Shown here: piece after piece, positions 52,150-60,667 of the stretch
How positions within the stretch are numbered: position 1 is the first letter of the stretch
Layout of the letters: each line of letters begins with the position of its first letter
From: Allomeiothermus silvanus DSM 9946
GTDB lineage: Bacteria; Deinococcota; Deinococci; Deinococcales; Thermaceae
DNA length: 64,000 nucleotides
Direction: 5' to 3'
Assembly: GCF_000092125.1 (NCBI RefSeq)
Contig: NC_014212.1
Location: forward strand, 2,690,279-2,754,278
Made by a program: the position numbers and the translations under genes
Notes under the pieces: generated by a model
The model's database searches: none
Seen by the model: the letters and a program-made list of their open reading frames with translations, nothing else
What the model was told of the DNA's origin: nothing

Positions 52150-53364
52150 ATGTCAACTGAGCCAGCTTTTTCCGGTGGACAACTCCTCTCCCACGCAGTC
52201 GGCTTCGTGCGCGAACTGCGCAGCGAGGGGATGGTCGTGACCCCGGGGCAAACCACCCTCTTCGCCCAAGCTCTGGCCGAAGTTTCCATTTTCGACCCCC
52301 AGATCTTTTATCACACCGCCCGCAGCACGCTCGTCACCCGACACGAGGACTATCCTAAGTTCGAGGGGGCTTTCTGGAAGTTTTGGCAAAAACTGGGCCT
52401 CGAGCGCTTTCCTGGAGAACTGCTGCAACCCACCCCCCTTCCCCCCCACAAGGAACAAAAACCCCGACCCGGCGAAGTCGGGCGCGAAGGGAAGAAGTCC
52501 AGCCAGGGCCAAGGCCCGCCGGTGCGTGTTGTTGACCGGGCGCTCACCTACAGCGAACAAGAGGTCTTACGGCAGAAGCGCTTCGATCAGATGAGCGAAG
52601 CCGAGCTCGAGGCCGCCCGCCGTTTGCTTTCGGGCTTCGAATGGCGCATTTCCGAGCGCCCTACCCGCCGCCTTCGCCCTGCCCCGGCAGGGAGCTACCT
52701 CGATTTGCGCAGGAGTTTCCGCCAGGCCCTCAGACACCAGGGTGAGTTTTTACGGCTCGAGCGGCGAAAACGCAAGACCAAACCGCGCCCCTTGGTCCTG
52801 ATTGCGGATGTCTCGGGCTCGATGGAGCGCTACTCCCGGATGCTGCTGCACTTCCTACACGCCTTCGCTCTGGCCCAGACCCGCCATGGAGTGCGCACCG
52901 TGGAGGCCTTCGTCTTTGGCACCCGGCTCACCCGCATCACCCGTTCGCTGAAAAAGCGCAGCGTGGACGCAGCCTTGGCGGAGGTGGGTAGAACGGTCAA
53001 GGATTGGTCGGGGGGAACCCGCATCGGCAGTAGTCTGCACCAGTTCAACCGCATCTGGGCCAAGCGGGTGCTGGGGCAGGGGGCAGTGGTGCTGTTGATC
53101 TCGGATGGGTGGGACCAAGGCGAGCCGGAGCTGCTAGCCTTCGAGATGGAGCGGCTTCAAAAATCGTGCCACCGCCTGATCTGGCTCAACCCTCTGCTGG
53201 GTACCCCCGGCTACCAGCCCCTCACGCGGGGATTACAGGCCGCTCTCCCCTTCACCGACGACTTCCTGCCGGTGCACAACCTAGCGAGCCTGGAGGGGTT
53301 AGCCAAAGCGCTCGAGTCCCTGTCGCTTCGCCCGGCCACCCGGCGCTCAGGGATGGCAGGGTAG
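52150..53364 (+). CDS. coxE: VWA-domain protein (CoxE-like)
   Basis: This 404-residue cytosolic protein has a helical N-terminal half and a von Willebrand A domain near 215-390. The metal site motif LVLIADVSGSMERYSRMLLH is near residue 216, with later TRIGSSLHQFN and VVLLISDGWDQGEPELL. CoxE works with the CoxD ATPase in maturing molybdenum hydroxylases. It starts 6 bp after coxD and converges with coxF. Confidence 0.9.
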   Translation: MSTEPAFSGGQLLSHAVGFVRELRSEGMVVTPGQTTLFAQALAEVSIFDPQIFYHTARSTLVTRHEDYPKFEGAFWKFWQKLGLERFPGELLQPTPLPPHKEQKPRPGEVGREGKKSSQGQGPPVRVVDRALTYSEQEVLRQKRFDQMSEAELEAARRLLSGFEWRISERPTRRLRPAPAGSYLDLRRSFRQALRHQGEFLRLERRKRKTKPRPLVLIADVSGSMERYSRMLLHFLHAFALAQTRHGVRTVEAFVFGTRLTRITRSLKKRSVDAALAEVGRTVKDWSGGTRIGSSLHQFNRIWAKRVLGQGAVVLLISDGWDQGEPELLAFEMERLQKSCHRLIWLNPLLGTPGYQPLTRGLQAALPFTDDFLPVHNLASLEGLAKALESLSLRPATRRSGMAG

Positions 53365-53382
53365 CCAGACCCCCGACACCTT

Positions 53383-54501
53383 CTAGCTTCCCGCCAGCTC
53401 GGGTCGGTTCGGTATATGAATCCGCCCTTGGCGCCCGCTTAGGAACCCCCCCTCGAAGCCCCGCTGAAGGGCGAGGATCTCCGCAAGGATGGCCATGGCC
53501 ACCTCTTCCGGCGACTCGGCCCCTATGGCCAATCCTATTGGGTTGCGTACTCTACGAATCTGTTCCTCGCGCAAGGGACGACCCTCTTGCGCGAGGCTTT
53601 TTAAGATTTTCTCGAACCGTGCGCGCGGTCCCAACAACCCAATATAAGCAGCAGGGGTTCGCAGGACAAACTCGAGGGTACTCTGATCTACCAAGAGGTT
53701 GTGGTTCATCACCACTACCAAGCTGCGCTCGTTCAGAGGCAGGGTGGGGAACTGCTCGGGACGCAGCAGGTGTACCTCAGCCCCAGGGAAGCGGCTGGGC
53801 AGAGCGAACTGAGTACGCATGTCCACTATCCGTACCCGAAAACCCAGATTCACCGCCATCTGCGACAGAGGGATAGCGTCGTGCCCAGCCCCGAAGACCA
53901 CCAGTTCCGATGGGGGCAGGCTCACGTCGATAAATACCCGGACGCTCCGGCCATCGGAAAGATGGAAGGTGTGGGTTAGGGGCTGGGGTTGGAGCTGCTC
54001 GAGCAAGCCCTTCGCCCTCTCCCGTACTTGGGCTTCCAAGGCTGGGTCCTCGAGCCCCCCCACCTCCGCTTTGGCGGAAATCATCCACCGGCCCAGGCTG
54101 GGCTCGAGGGGGGTCACCAGCAAGGCCGGTTCCCCGCGCTCCAGCACCTCCCACCAGCGGTCCATGACCGCATCCGGTTGGACTTTTTCGATATAGACCT
54201 CTACCGCCCCCCCGCAGCCGATCCCCAGGCCCCAGGTCACCTCCTCATCGAGGTTGTAGCGGGTGAGGAGGGGTTTTCCCGAAGCCACCACGCCCCGGGC
54301 AGCCTCCACGATCTCGGGCTCGAGGCAGCCGCCCGAGAGCATACAGGTGTAGCTGCCGTCGGCGCGGATGAGCATCTTGGTACCCTCCCGGCGGTAGGCC
54401 GAGCCGCTCACCCCCACAATAGTCGCCAGGGCCAGCCCCTCTCCCTGCGCCAGCCCCTCGCGCAAGCCCGCCAAGAGCGCACGAACTTCGTGCTGTTGCA
54501 T
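53383..54501 (-). CDS. coxF: XdhC/CoxF-family maturation protein
   Basis: This 372-residue cofactor-insertion protein has the XdhC N-terminal domain (LALATIVGVSGSAYRREGTKM, MLSGGCLEPEIVEAA, TWGLGIGCGGAVEVYIE). A Rossmann-like C-terminal domain follows (LVVFGAGHDAIPLSQMAVNL near residue 210). Such proteins sulfurate molybdopterin and load it into the enzyme. It faces the coxE gene and is downstream of mobA on the minus strand. Confidence 0.9.
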   Translation of the reverse strand: MQQHEVRALLAGLREGLAQGEGLALATIVGVSGSAYRREGTKMLIRADGSYTCMLSGGCLEPEIVEAARGVVASGKPLLTRYNLDEEVTWGLGIGCGGAVEVYIEKVQPDAVMDRWWEVLERGEPALLVTPLEPSLGRWMISAKAEVGGLEDPALEAQVRERAKGLLEQLQPQPLTHTFHLSDGRSVRVFIDVSLPPSELVVFGAGHDAIPLSQMAVNLGFRVRIVDMRTQFALPSRFPGAEVHLLRPEQFPTLPLNERSLVVVMNHNLLVDQSTLEFVLRTPAAYIGLLGPRARFEKILKSLAQEGRPLREEQIRRVRNPIGLAIGAESPEEVAMAILAEILALQRGFEGGFLSGRQGRIHIPNRPELAGS

Positions 54502-54558
54502 GCTTCCATTTTATCGAGACCACCCGGGACAAAAGTGGCATCGCCGCTCAAAATCGCT

Positions 54559-55110
54559 CTATAGGTCGCCGGGGGTGTTGACGTTGGTGTAGAGGCGGGG
54601 GCCAAAGCGAGGCTCGAGCTTCGACCAAGGAACGTACAGTGTACGGGCGGCCCGTAGTACGGCTTGCAGCTTCAGCTCTCCCCGCTCGAGCCGGGCCTCG
54701 ATCTCGGGCAGGAGGGAACGGTGGTAGAAAGCCGCCAGAGGCTCGGGAAAGCCCGTCGGCCCGACCCCTGCTACCGCCTGGTAGGTCCCTACGCATCGCC
54801 ACAAAAAATCCCAATACCCTTGGGTCAAAAAAGGCAAGTCACACGCCGCTACCGCGACCCAATCGTTTTGCGCGTAGCTCAAGGCCGAGTGCAGGCCGGA
54901 TAGGGAATCCCCGCCCGGGATCCGGTCAGCGTAGACCCGTACAGCGAACTCGGGGTAGGGTTGGTTGGCCACGATGAACCGCTCGGAGGCGCCGGAGAGG
55001 GCCTCGAGCCCCCACTCCATCAGGGTTTTCTCCTGCCAGACAAAGCGGGCCTTATCCTGGCCGAAGCGCCGGGACTTTCCACCCGCGAGAATTGCGCCGC
55101 TGTAGGTCAT
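54559..55110 (-). CDS. mobA: Molybdenum cofactor guanylyltransferase
   Basis: This 183-residue enzyme adds GMP to molybdopterin. The opening YSGAILAGGKSRRFGQDKA has the LAGGxSxRxGxDK motif. AVAACDLPFLTQGYWDF near residue 95 has the metal Asp, and NVNTPGDL at the end is typical. It is 57 bp upstream of coxF on the minus strand. With the MocA-like gene at 46377, the cluster carries both nucleotide-attachment types. Confidence 0.92.
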   Translation of the reverse strand: MTYSGAILAGGKSRRFGQDKARFVWQEKTLMEWGLEALSGASERFIVANQPYPEFAVRVYADRIPGGDSLSGLHSALSYAQNDWVAVAACDLPFLTQGYWDFLWRCVGTYQAVAGVGPTGFPEPLAAFYHRSLLPEIEARLERGELKLQAVLRAARTLYVPWSKLEPRFGPRLYTNVNTPGDL

Positions 55111-55154
55111 GGCTCGAGATTCGCCCTAGGCCTTACGCCAAAGTAAGTTTTCCC

Positions 55155-55182
55155 GTACAGCGTACGACGTTTGACGTACGAC
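55155..55182. repeat. CGTACGAC repeats upstream of mobA
   Basis: CGTACGACGTTTGACGTACGAC contains two direct copies of CGTACGAC and resembles the palindromes between the cox genes. It lies between the histidine kinase stop and the mobA start. Confidence 0.5.
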
Positions 55183-55186
55183 ATCT

Positions 55187-56845
55187 TTAGTAGGGCAACT
55201 CCACCCGCACCGTGGTCCCCTCCCCCGGCACCGACTCGACGGCGAACTGGCCGCCTCGGGCCTCCACCCGCTCGCGCATCTGGGTCAGACCAAAACCGCC
55301 CATCCCGCCTGGGATAGCTTGCGCGAAACCTTTGCCGTTGTCGCGAACCTCGAGCCGCGCCCCCCGCTCGCCCAGCGACACCAAGCGCACCTGGACCAAC
55401 CCCGGTCGGGCGTATTTGGCTGCGTTGGTGAGGGCTTCTTGCAACACCCGGAAGAGCACCAGCTCCGAAGCCTGGGAGAGTTCGACCTGTTCGGGCAGGT
55501 CAAGGCGCACCCGGAAACCGGCCTGCTCGGCGAAGGCCAGGGAGTAGCGGCGCAAGGACTCCAGAAAGCCGTACCGCTCGAGGTCAATGGGCCTGAGCGC
55601 AAAGATGCTCCGGCGTACCTCGCGGATCTGGGCCCTCAAGGTTTCGCGTACCTGGGCCATCTCGGCCAAGGCCCGCTTTCGGTCGGTATCGAGCAACCGC
55701 TCGGCGAGATCTAGCTTAAGCGCCATGAAAGCCAGGGCCTGGGCGATCCCATCGTGGATTTCCCGGGCGATACGGTTGCGCTCTTCGGCCAGGGCCAGTT
55801 CTTCGGCCCGCAGATAGGCTTGGGCGTTGCGCACGGAAAAGGTCACCTGGGCGGCTAAAAAACGCAAAAAGGGCATACGGGTCCGCAGGTTTTCGGCGTC
55901 TCCCCGCACCAATAGGAGGCCCACCGGGGTCTGCTCGCGCAGAGGCAGGGCCAGCAGGTCATCCTGCACAAAGGTGGGGGTCTCGAGCGCCCGTGCCCAG
56001 GCTCCCTCCGGCAGAAAAGCGTGGCCCGGTAGGGATAGCCCCCGGATGATGCGCGGCTGGAGGAAATGGTCCTCGTCCAACAGCATCACCCCACCCCCCT
56101 CGGCCTGGGCCCACTCCAGGATCCGACCGAGGAGCCCCTCGAGCAGCTTTTCTAGGTTGGCCTCTGCCCTGAGGGCCTGGTCCACTTCGTAGAGGGTGAG
56201 CAGGTCACGGGTACGGCTGCGCACCTCGCCCAAAGCGCTGGCAACCTCTCCGGCCAGCACCTCCAGATACTCTCGCTCTTCAGGGCTGGGAGGGTAGGGA
56301 AGCTGAACCTCGAGGCTGCCGGAAAGTCCTACTAGGGGAAAGGTCAGCGTTGCATGAGCGGGTACGAACCCTGCGGAAGCCGCCTGCACCCCCTCGAGCG
56401 TCAGGGCCACCTCCCTCCCTAGGCCCTCGCGCAACTCTTCTGCAATGGCCCTTAGGGCCTGTTCCAGGTTCTCTGCCGAGAGCGAACGCTTCAGCACCCT
56501 CCCCACCATCGACAGTCGGCGGTTGGCCTCGAACAAAGCAGCCTGAGCACGCTCGCGCTCGAGGACTTGCTGAGCGATCCACTCCAAGGTGACGAAGGTC
56601 ACCAGAGGTCCCAAAAGCCCATAGAAGGTCAAGTGCACCCAAAAACTCTGGCTGCTGATTCCCATGGGCCGCAGGGTGACCTCGAAGATTACCACCACCA
56701 TCACGATCAGAAACGGTAGGATCAGCCGGGCCAGGCGGATGAAGCGGTAAACGCTAGGAACTAGATCCATTGAGGCGCTTCCTGCAGGGATCGGCCCCAC
56801 CTCCCCCGGAGGGATAGCAGCTTTGTTGTGCGTGTCTTTGATCAC
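55187..56845 (-). CDS. NarL/DesK-type sensor histidine kinase
   Basis: This 552-residue membrane kinase has two N-terminal membrane helices (LARLILPFLIVMVVVIFEV, then LTFYGLLGPLVTFVTLEWI), a signalling helix and GAF-like segments at about 100-340. The HisKA_3 box REIHDGIAQALAFMAL near residue 362 carries the phospho-acceptor His. ATP-binding motifs are VRDNGKGFAQ and GGFGLTQMRERV at the end. Such kinases pair with LuxR-type regulators, none of which is nearby, so it is an orphan. Its ATG overlaps the stop of the small upstream gene. Confidence 0.9.
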   Translation of the reverse strand: MIKDTHNKAAIPPGEVGPIPAGSASMDLVPSVYRFIRLARLILPFLIVMVVVIFEVTLRPMGISSQSFWVHLTFYGLLGPLVTFVTLEWIAQQVLERERAQAALFEANRRLSMVGRVLKRSLSAENLEQALRAIAEELREGLGREVALTLEGVQAASAGFVPAHATLTFPLVGLSGSLEVQLPYPPSPEEREYLEVLAGEVASALGEVRSRTRDLLTLYEVDQALRAEANLEKLLEGLLGRILEWAQAEGGGVMLLDEDHFLQPRIIRGLSLPGHAFLPEGAWARALETPTFVQDDLLALPLREQTPVGLLLVRGDAENLRTRMPFLRFLAAQVTFSVRNAQAYLRAEELALAEERNRIAREIHDGIAQALAFMALKLDLAERLLDTDRKRALAEMAQVRETLRAQIREVRRSIFALRPIDLERYGFLESLRRYSLAFAEQAGFRVRLDLPEQVELSQASELVLFRVLQEALTNAAKYARPGLVQVRLVSLGERGARLEVRDNGKGFAQAIPGGMGGFGLTQMRERVEARGGQFAVESVPGEGTTVRVELPY

Positions 56846-57159
56846 GGTCGCTCCGTGGCCAGGCGGAACAGTTCCTCCAACGCGCTCAAGTAGACCGAAA
56901 ATCTATCGCGGTCGGCAAAGTTCCTCCCCCTAAACCTCAGGTTATCTCGCCGCACCAGCATCACCAAGAGCCTTAGCTCACGCAAGGACTTTTGCCCTGT
57001 ACCTCGCAAATCCAACACCGGCTCACCCGCGTCCAAAACCCGGTAAACGAGCTTGGCCAACTCGGGGACTTCCTTGAGGTAGGGCCGGGCATCCTGCAAG
57101 AATCCTTGAAAAATCCACTCCTCAACCTGCCAAATCCTGTCATCGGGGAAGCGGATCAT
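56842..57159 (-). CDS. Small protein coupled to the histidine kinase, unknown
   Basis: This protein of about 105 residues starts at MIRFPDDRIWQVEEWIF; the longer open frame upstream is a shadow of the methyltransferase gene. It is mainly helical and charged, with LRELRLLVMLVRRDNLRFRG in the middle and YLSALEELFRLATERP at the end. Its stop overlaps the kinase start (ATGA), which implies coupled translation. It may be an accessory to the kinase. No family is recognised. Confidence 0.65.
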   Translation of the reverse strand: MIRFPDDRIWQVEEWIFQGFLQDARPYLKEVPELAKLVYRVLDAGEPVLDLRGTGQKSLRELRLLVMLVRRDNLRFRGRNFADRDRFSVYLSALEELFRLATERP

Positions 57160-57214
57160 CGGGGTTCGGTTCCATTGTGGTCGCGTCAAGCGTGCGGCGT
57201 CCAGCAGTCCAGCA

Positions 57215-57976
57215 TCACTTGTTTTTCCCGTGCTTGGCATACCAGCGGCTTTGGTGCAAAAACCCGCGCAACATCTTGACCTCGGGGTCGGTGAGGGTAG
57301 CCTTGTGCAGGATCCGGCGCAAGCGGCGGCGGGTGTAGGGCAGGCGGCGGGGATCGGTGAAGCCAATCTCCAGCACGTATCTTTCCAGGTCGTCAAAAAG
57401 GGCCTCGAGGGCATCTCGCGTTGCCGGCTGGTCGGCAGGAGGCTCAGGGGGATTCTCCGCCCCGATGAACAGTTCGTAAGCTACCAAGAGCACCGCCTGG
57501 GCCAGGTTGAGGTTGGTCTGCTCAGGGGCGGTCGGGATGCGCAGGATGTACTGCGCGAGGTCGAGCTCATCGTTGGTAAGACCGAAGGTCTCGCGGCCAA
57601 AGACCAGGGCCACCTTGCCCCTCTGCGCAGCCTTCAGCACCTGCGGGGTGAGGGTGCGCGGGGAAACCAGCGATCCGGGGTAGACATCGCGGCTTCGCAC
57701 GGTAGTTCCGACCACCAGCACACAGTCCTGCACTGCCTCGAGCAGCGTTTTGCTGCGACGGGCTTGGTCTAGGATCACCTCAGCCCGTACCGCCAGATGG
57801 TACGCCTTTGCGTTAAGCGGGGCCTCGAGGGTTTCCGCCACGGTGGGTTCGGGGGCTACCAGCCACAGATCGCCAAGCCCGAAGTTGCGCATGGCGCGGG
57901 CTACCGCCCCGACATTCATAGGCTCCTGCGGGGAAACCAGCACGACGCGAATGGAATCGAGAAGTGAGGGGTTCAT
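57215..57976 (-). CDS. trmJ: TrmH/TrmJ-family RNA 2'-O-methyltransferase
   Basis: This 253-residue SPOUT methyltransferase uses SAM to methylate tRNA, most likely at position 32. Motif 1 NVGAVARAMRNFGLGDLWLV is near residue 23. Motif 2 is KVALVFGRETFGLTNDELD near 120, and motif 3 TNLNLAQAVLLVAYELF near 150. A C-terminal helical extension fits TrmJ length. The ATG at 57976 matches the family start. It lies 24 bp past the PBP1A stop. Confidence 0.88.
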   Translation of the reverse strand: MNPSLLDSIRVVLVSPQEPMNVGAVARAMRNFGLGDLWLVAPEPTVAETLEAPLNAKAYHLAVRAEVILDQARRSKTLLEAVQDCVLVVGTTVRSRDVYPGSLVSPRTLTPQVLKAAQRGKVALVFGRETFGLTNDELDLAQYILRIPTAPEQTNLNLAQAVLLVAYELFIGAENPPEPPADQPATRDALEALFDDLERYVLEIGFTDPRRLPYTRRRLRRILHKATLTDPEVKMLRGFLHQSRWYAKHGKNK

Positions 57977-57999
57977 AGCCTTTAGCCATTCGCATCTTT

Positions 58000-60234
58000 T
58001 TACGGGCACCGGTAACTGTCTACCCGCTCAGGGGCCACCTGGCGGTAGATCATCCGGTCAGGTGGGGTATCGGGTCCCGCCAGACAGCCGGTAAGCCGGT
58101 CTAGGGCCACCGTCTGCGAAGCTGCGGGGACGGCAGGAGTACTGGGACTGGCGGGAAGGCTCGAGGTCGCCGCCGCTTCCTGGTTGCGGATCGGCTCTTG
58201 CGCGAAGAGAACAGGAATTCCCGACGGACTGGGGTTCCCCGAGATCAGGTCTATCCGGCGTGCAACCAACCCCGAGGGCTGGGGGAAGTCCCCACCCGGG
58301 CGCCCCCGCAAGGCCTCCTCCATAAAAGCCCGCCAGATCGGGGGGTTGACCAGCGAGCTACTCGGCTCGCGCCCGTTGGGCAGACGCTGCGGCTTGTGGT
58401 CATCGCGCCCGATCCATAGTGCAGCCACCAACCCCCGGCTGGCCCCAGCGAACCATAGGTCGGTGGCGTCGTTAGTGGTTCCGGTCTTGCCGCCCACTAC
58501 CCGGCCTGGGATCGCAACCGGGGCCAGGCTACGGCTTCCCAGGTCGTAAACGTAGCCCTTGAGCATGTCCCAGACTAGGTAGGCCACCTGGGGGGTAAAC
58601 AGCAGGGTGCGGTTGTCCTCCGGCTGGTAGATCACCCGGCCCGCGGCGTCCTCGACCCGGGTGATCAGCACCGGCTCGACCCGGTAGCCACCGTTGACGA
58701 AAGCCGCATAAGCCCCAGCTAGCCCTACCGGGGTGATCTCTGCACCCCCTCCGATGGCGTTGGAGAGGTTGGCATTCCCCGCCAGCCGGAAACCTGCGGC
58801 CTTAAGTTTCTCTCCGATTTTCCATACCCCTACGGCATCAGCCGTACGGATGGCGGGCAGGTTCAGCGATTGGTCAAGCGCGTAGCGGATGGTCACGGGC
58901 TGATTCAAAAAACGGCCGGAGAAGTTCTTGGGCCGCCAGACCCCGCCGGGCTGGCTGGGGTCGCGGAACTCTACCGGAGCGTCGGGAACAGTGGTGGCCT
59001 GAGTCCAGCCGTTTTCCAAGGCGGTGCCGTACACGAAGGGCTTGATGGCCGATCCAGGGCTGCGCCAGGCCTGGGTGGCCCGGTTAAACTGGCCGCCCGT
59101 GCCGGGCTTCTCTCCTACCATCGCCAGCACCTGACCGGTTTGGGGATCCAGCGCGGCGAGGGCCAGCTGGGCACCTATCGGCAGCCGGGCCCCAGTCACT
59201 GCCCGTTCAGCCGCTTCCTGCATCTTCAGGTCGAGGCTGGTATAGACTTGCAAGCCCCCTTCGCCGTAGAGCTTTTCCTTACCGAAGCGCTTTTCCAGTT
59301 CTGCCCGCACTGCCAGCACGAAGTGGGGAGCGTAGTTCTTGACCAACTCCGGCAGCACCCGGGCCGAGGGATCGACCAGCTTGGCCCAGAGCAGGTTGCC
59401 CTTGTCGTCGTACTTAGCCTGCCATCCGTTGGGGATGAGGGGCTGCTTCCAAGCGGCGTCGGCCTGGGCCTGGGAGATCCAGCCCTCGGCTACCATGTCC
59501 TCGAGCTGGCGCTTCATGCGCGCCCGGCTACTTTTCAGGTCAAAATAGCGGGGGTTGGGGCCGGGGATGAGCTGGGCTAGGTAGACCCCCTCGGCCAGCG
59601 TTAGGGCAGCCGGGTCTTTGCCAAAGTAAGCCTCGGCAGCCGCCTGGATGCCCTGGGCGTTGCCTCCCCAAGGCACCACGTTCAGGTACATCTCCAGGAT
59701 TTCCTGCTTGGAGTAGCGCCGCTCGAGCTCGAGGGCCAGCGGGAACTCCTTGAGTTTACGCTCGAGGGCCCGCTCGTTAGCCAGCTCGCGCAACAGGGTT
59801 TGTTTGACTACCTGGGTGGTGATGGTACTGCCGCCTTGGAGGTCGCCCTTGGCGATATAGTAAAGCGCTCCCACCAACCGCACCGGGTCCACCCCGTAAT
59901 GCTCGTAAAAACGCTTGTCCTCGGAGAAGACCACTGCCGAGATCGCTGCCGGAGATACATCGGAGAGCCGCACCAGGGTGCGGTTTACCGCTCGTCCGTC
60001 CTCCACCGAAGCGATGGTGGCGATGGGAGTGCCGTCGCGGGCGTATAGGGTGCTAGTAGCGGTGAGCCGAAGGTTCTCGAAGGCCTCGAGGGTAGGGAGG
60101 TCACGGGTTGCGGAGTAAAACAGGTATCCCCCCGCCAGCAGCCCACCGAAGAGGGCCGCCAGAAAGAGCATCCCGGCGGCCCGCATCAGGCGGCGGAACA
60201 GCGAGGGTTTTCGAGGAAGGCCAGAAACCTGCAC
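58000..60234 (-). CDS. Penicillin-binding protein 1A
   Basis: This 744-residue bifunctional peptidoglycan synthase has one N-terminal membrane anchor (AAGMLFLAALFGGLLAGGYL). The glycosyltransferase domain carries the catalytic Glu in SEDKRFYEHYG near residue 108 and STITTQVVKQTLL near 138. The transpeptidase domain has the serine motif SPGSAIKPF near 400, SxN in SLNLPAI near 465, and KTGTTND near 590. The C-terminal tail is Pro/Ser-rich and ends in a disulfide-like Cys pair. It follows the receiver-like gene by 5 bp. Confidence 0.95.
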   Translation of the reverse strand: MQVSGLPRKPSLFRRLMRAAGMLFLAALFGGLLAGGYLFYSATRDLPTLEAFENLRLTATSTLYARDGTPIATIASVEDGRAVNRTLVRLSDVSPAAISAVVFSEDKRFYEHYGVDPVRLVGALYYIAKGDLQGGSTITTQVVKQTLLRELANERALERKLKEFPLALELERRYSKQEILEMYLNVVPWGGNAQGIQAAAEAYFGKDPAALTLAEGVYLAQLIPGPNPRYFDLKSSRARMKRQLEDMVAEGWISQAQADAAWKQPLIPNGWQAKYDDKGNLLWAKLVDPSARVLPELVKNYAPHFVLAVRAELEKRFGKEKLYGEGGLQVYTSLDLKMQEAAERAVTGARLPIGAQLALAALDPQTGQVLAMVGEKPGTGGQFNRATQAWRSPGSAIKPFVYGTALENGWTQATTVPDAPVEFRDPSQPGGVWRPKNFSGRFLNQPVTIRYALDQSLNLPAIRTADAVGVWKIGEKLKAAGFRLAGNANLSNAIGGGAEITPVGLAGAYAAFVNGGYRVEPVLITRVEDAAGRVIYQPEDNRTLLFTPQVAYLVWDMLKGYVYDLGSRSLAPVAIPGRVVGGKTGTTNDATDLWFAGASRGLVAALWIGRDDHKPQRLPNGREPSSSLVNPPIWRAFMEEALRGRPGGDFPQPSGLVARRIDLISGNPSPSGIPVLFAQEPIRNQEAAATSSLPASPSTPAVPAASQTVALDRLTGCLAGPDTPPDRMIYRQVAPERVDSYRCP

Positions 60235-60239
60235 GAAGC

Positions 60240-60641
60240 CTAGTCTACCAGGGGGTTCTCTGAGCGGGGGTGAGCCAAGGAACGCAACAGGCTCTTGAGC
60301 CGGCGGCGGTCTATCGGTTTGGGAAGGAGGTGATCCACCCGAGAGACTTCAGCCGTGATGGTAGTACGTTCGTTTTGCTCGGACACCAGGAGTACCAGTG
60401 GCACGTCCCGAAGGCGCTTGATCATTTTAAGCCGCCCGGCGATGGCAAAAGCATCGGGGTTCAAGCCTTCATCCAAGATGATGGCTGCAGGGGTGTGTTC
60501 CTTGAGGAACTCCAGCCCCTCCTGTGCTTGGGAGAAGCTCACCCATCTAAGTCCTAGTTCCTCCACAAGTAGCTCGAGTTGTGCTTTCAAGGTGGGGCTG
60601 GGCGAGACCACCAAGATAGGGGGTGAAGTAGCGTCGACCAT
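60240..60641 (-). CDS. Degenerate response-regulator receiver protein
   Basis: This 133-residue single receiver-like domain keeps the strand and phospho-site region (AAIILDEGLNPDAF, Asp near residue 57) and the Lys of LPKPIDRRRL near 113. The usual acidic pair at the end of strand 1 is missing (PILVVSPSPT), so normal Mg-dependent phosphorylation is doubtful. It is the first gene of an operon with PBP1A. ISA copy 3 is inserted about 20 bp before its ATG, leaving GGAGGTAACC as ribosome-binding site but cutting off the old promoter. Confidence 0.8.
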   Translation of the reverse strand: MVDATSPPILVVSPSPTLKAQLELLVEELGLRWVSFSQAQEGLEFLKEHTPAAIILDEGLNPDAFAIAGRLKMIKRLRDVPLVLLVSEQNERTTITAEVSRVDHLLPKPIDRRRLKSLLRSLAHPRSENPLVD

Positions 60642-60667
60642 AGCGAAAAAGGTTACCTCCTAAATGT

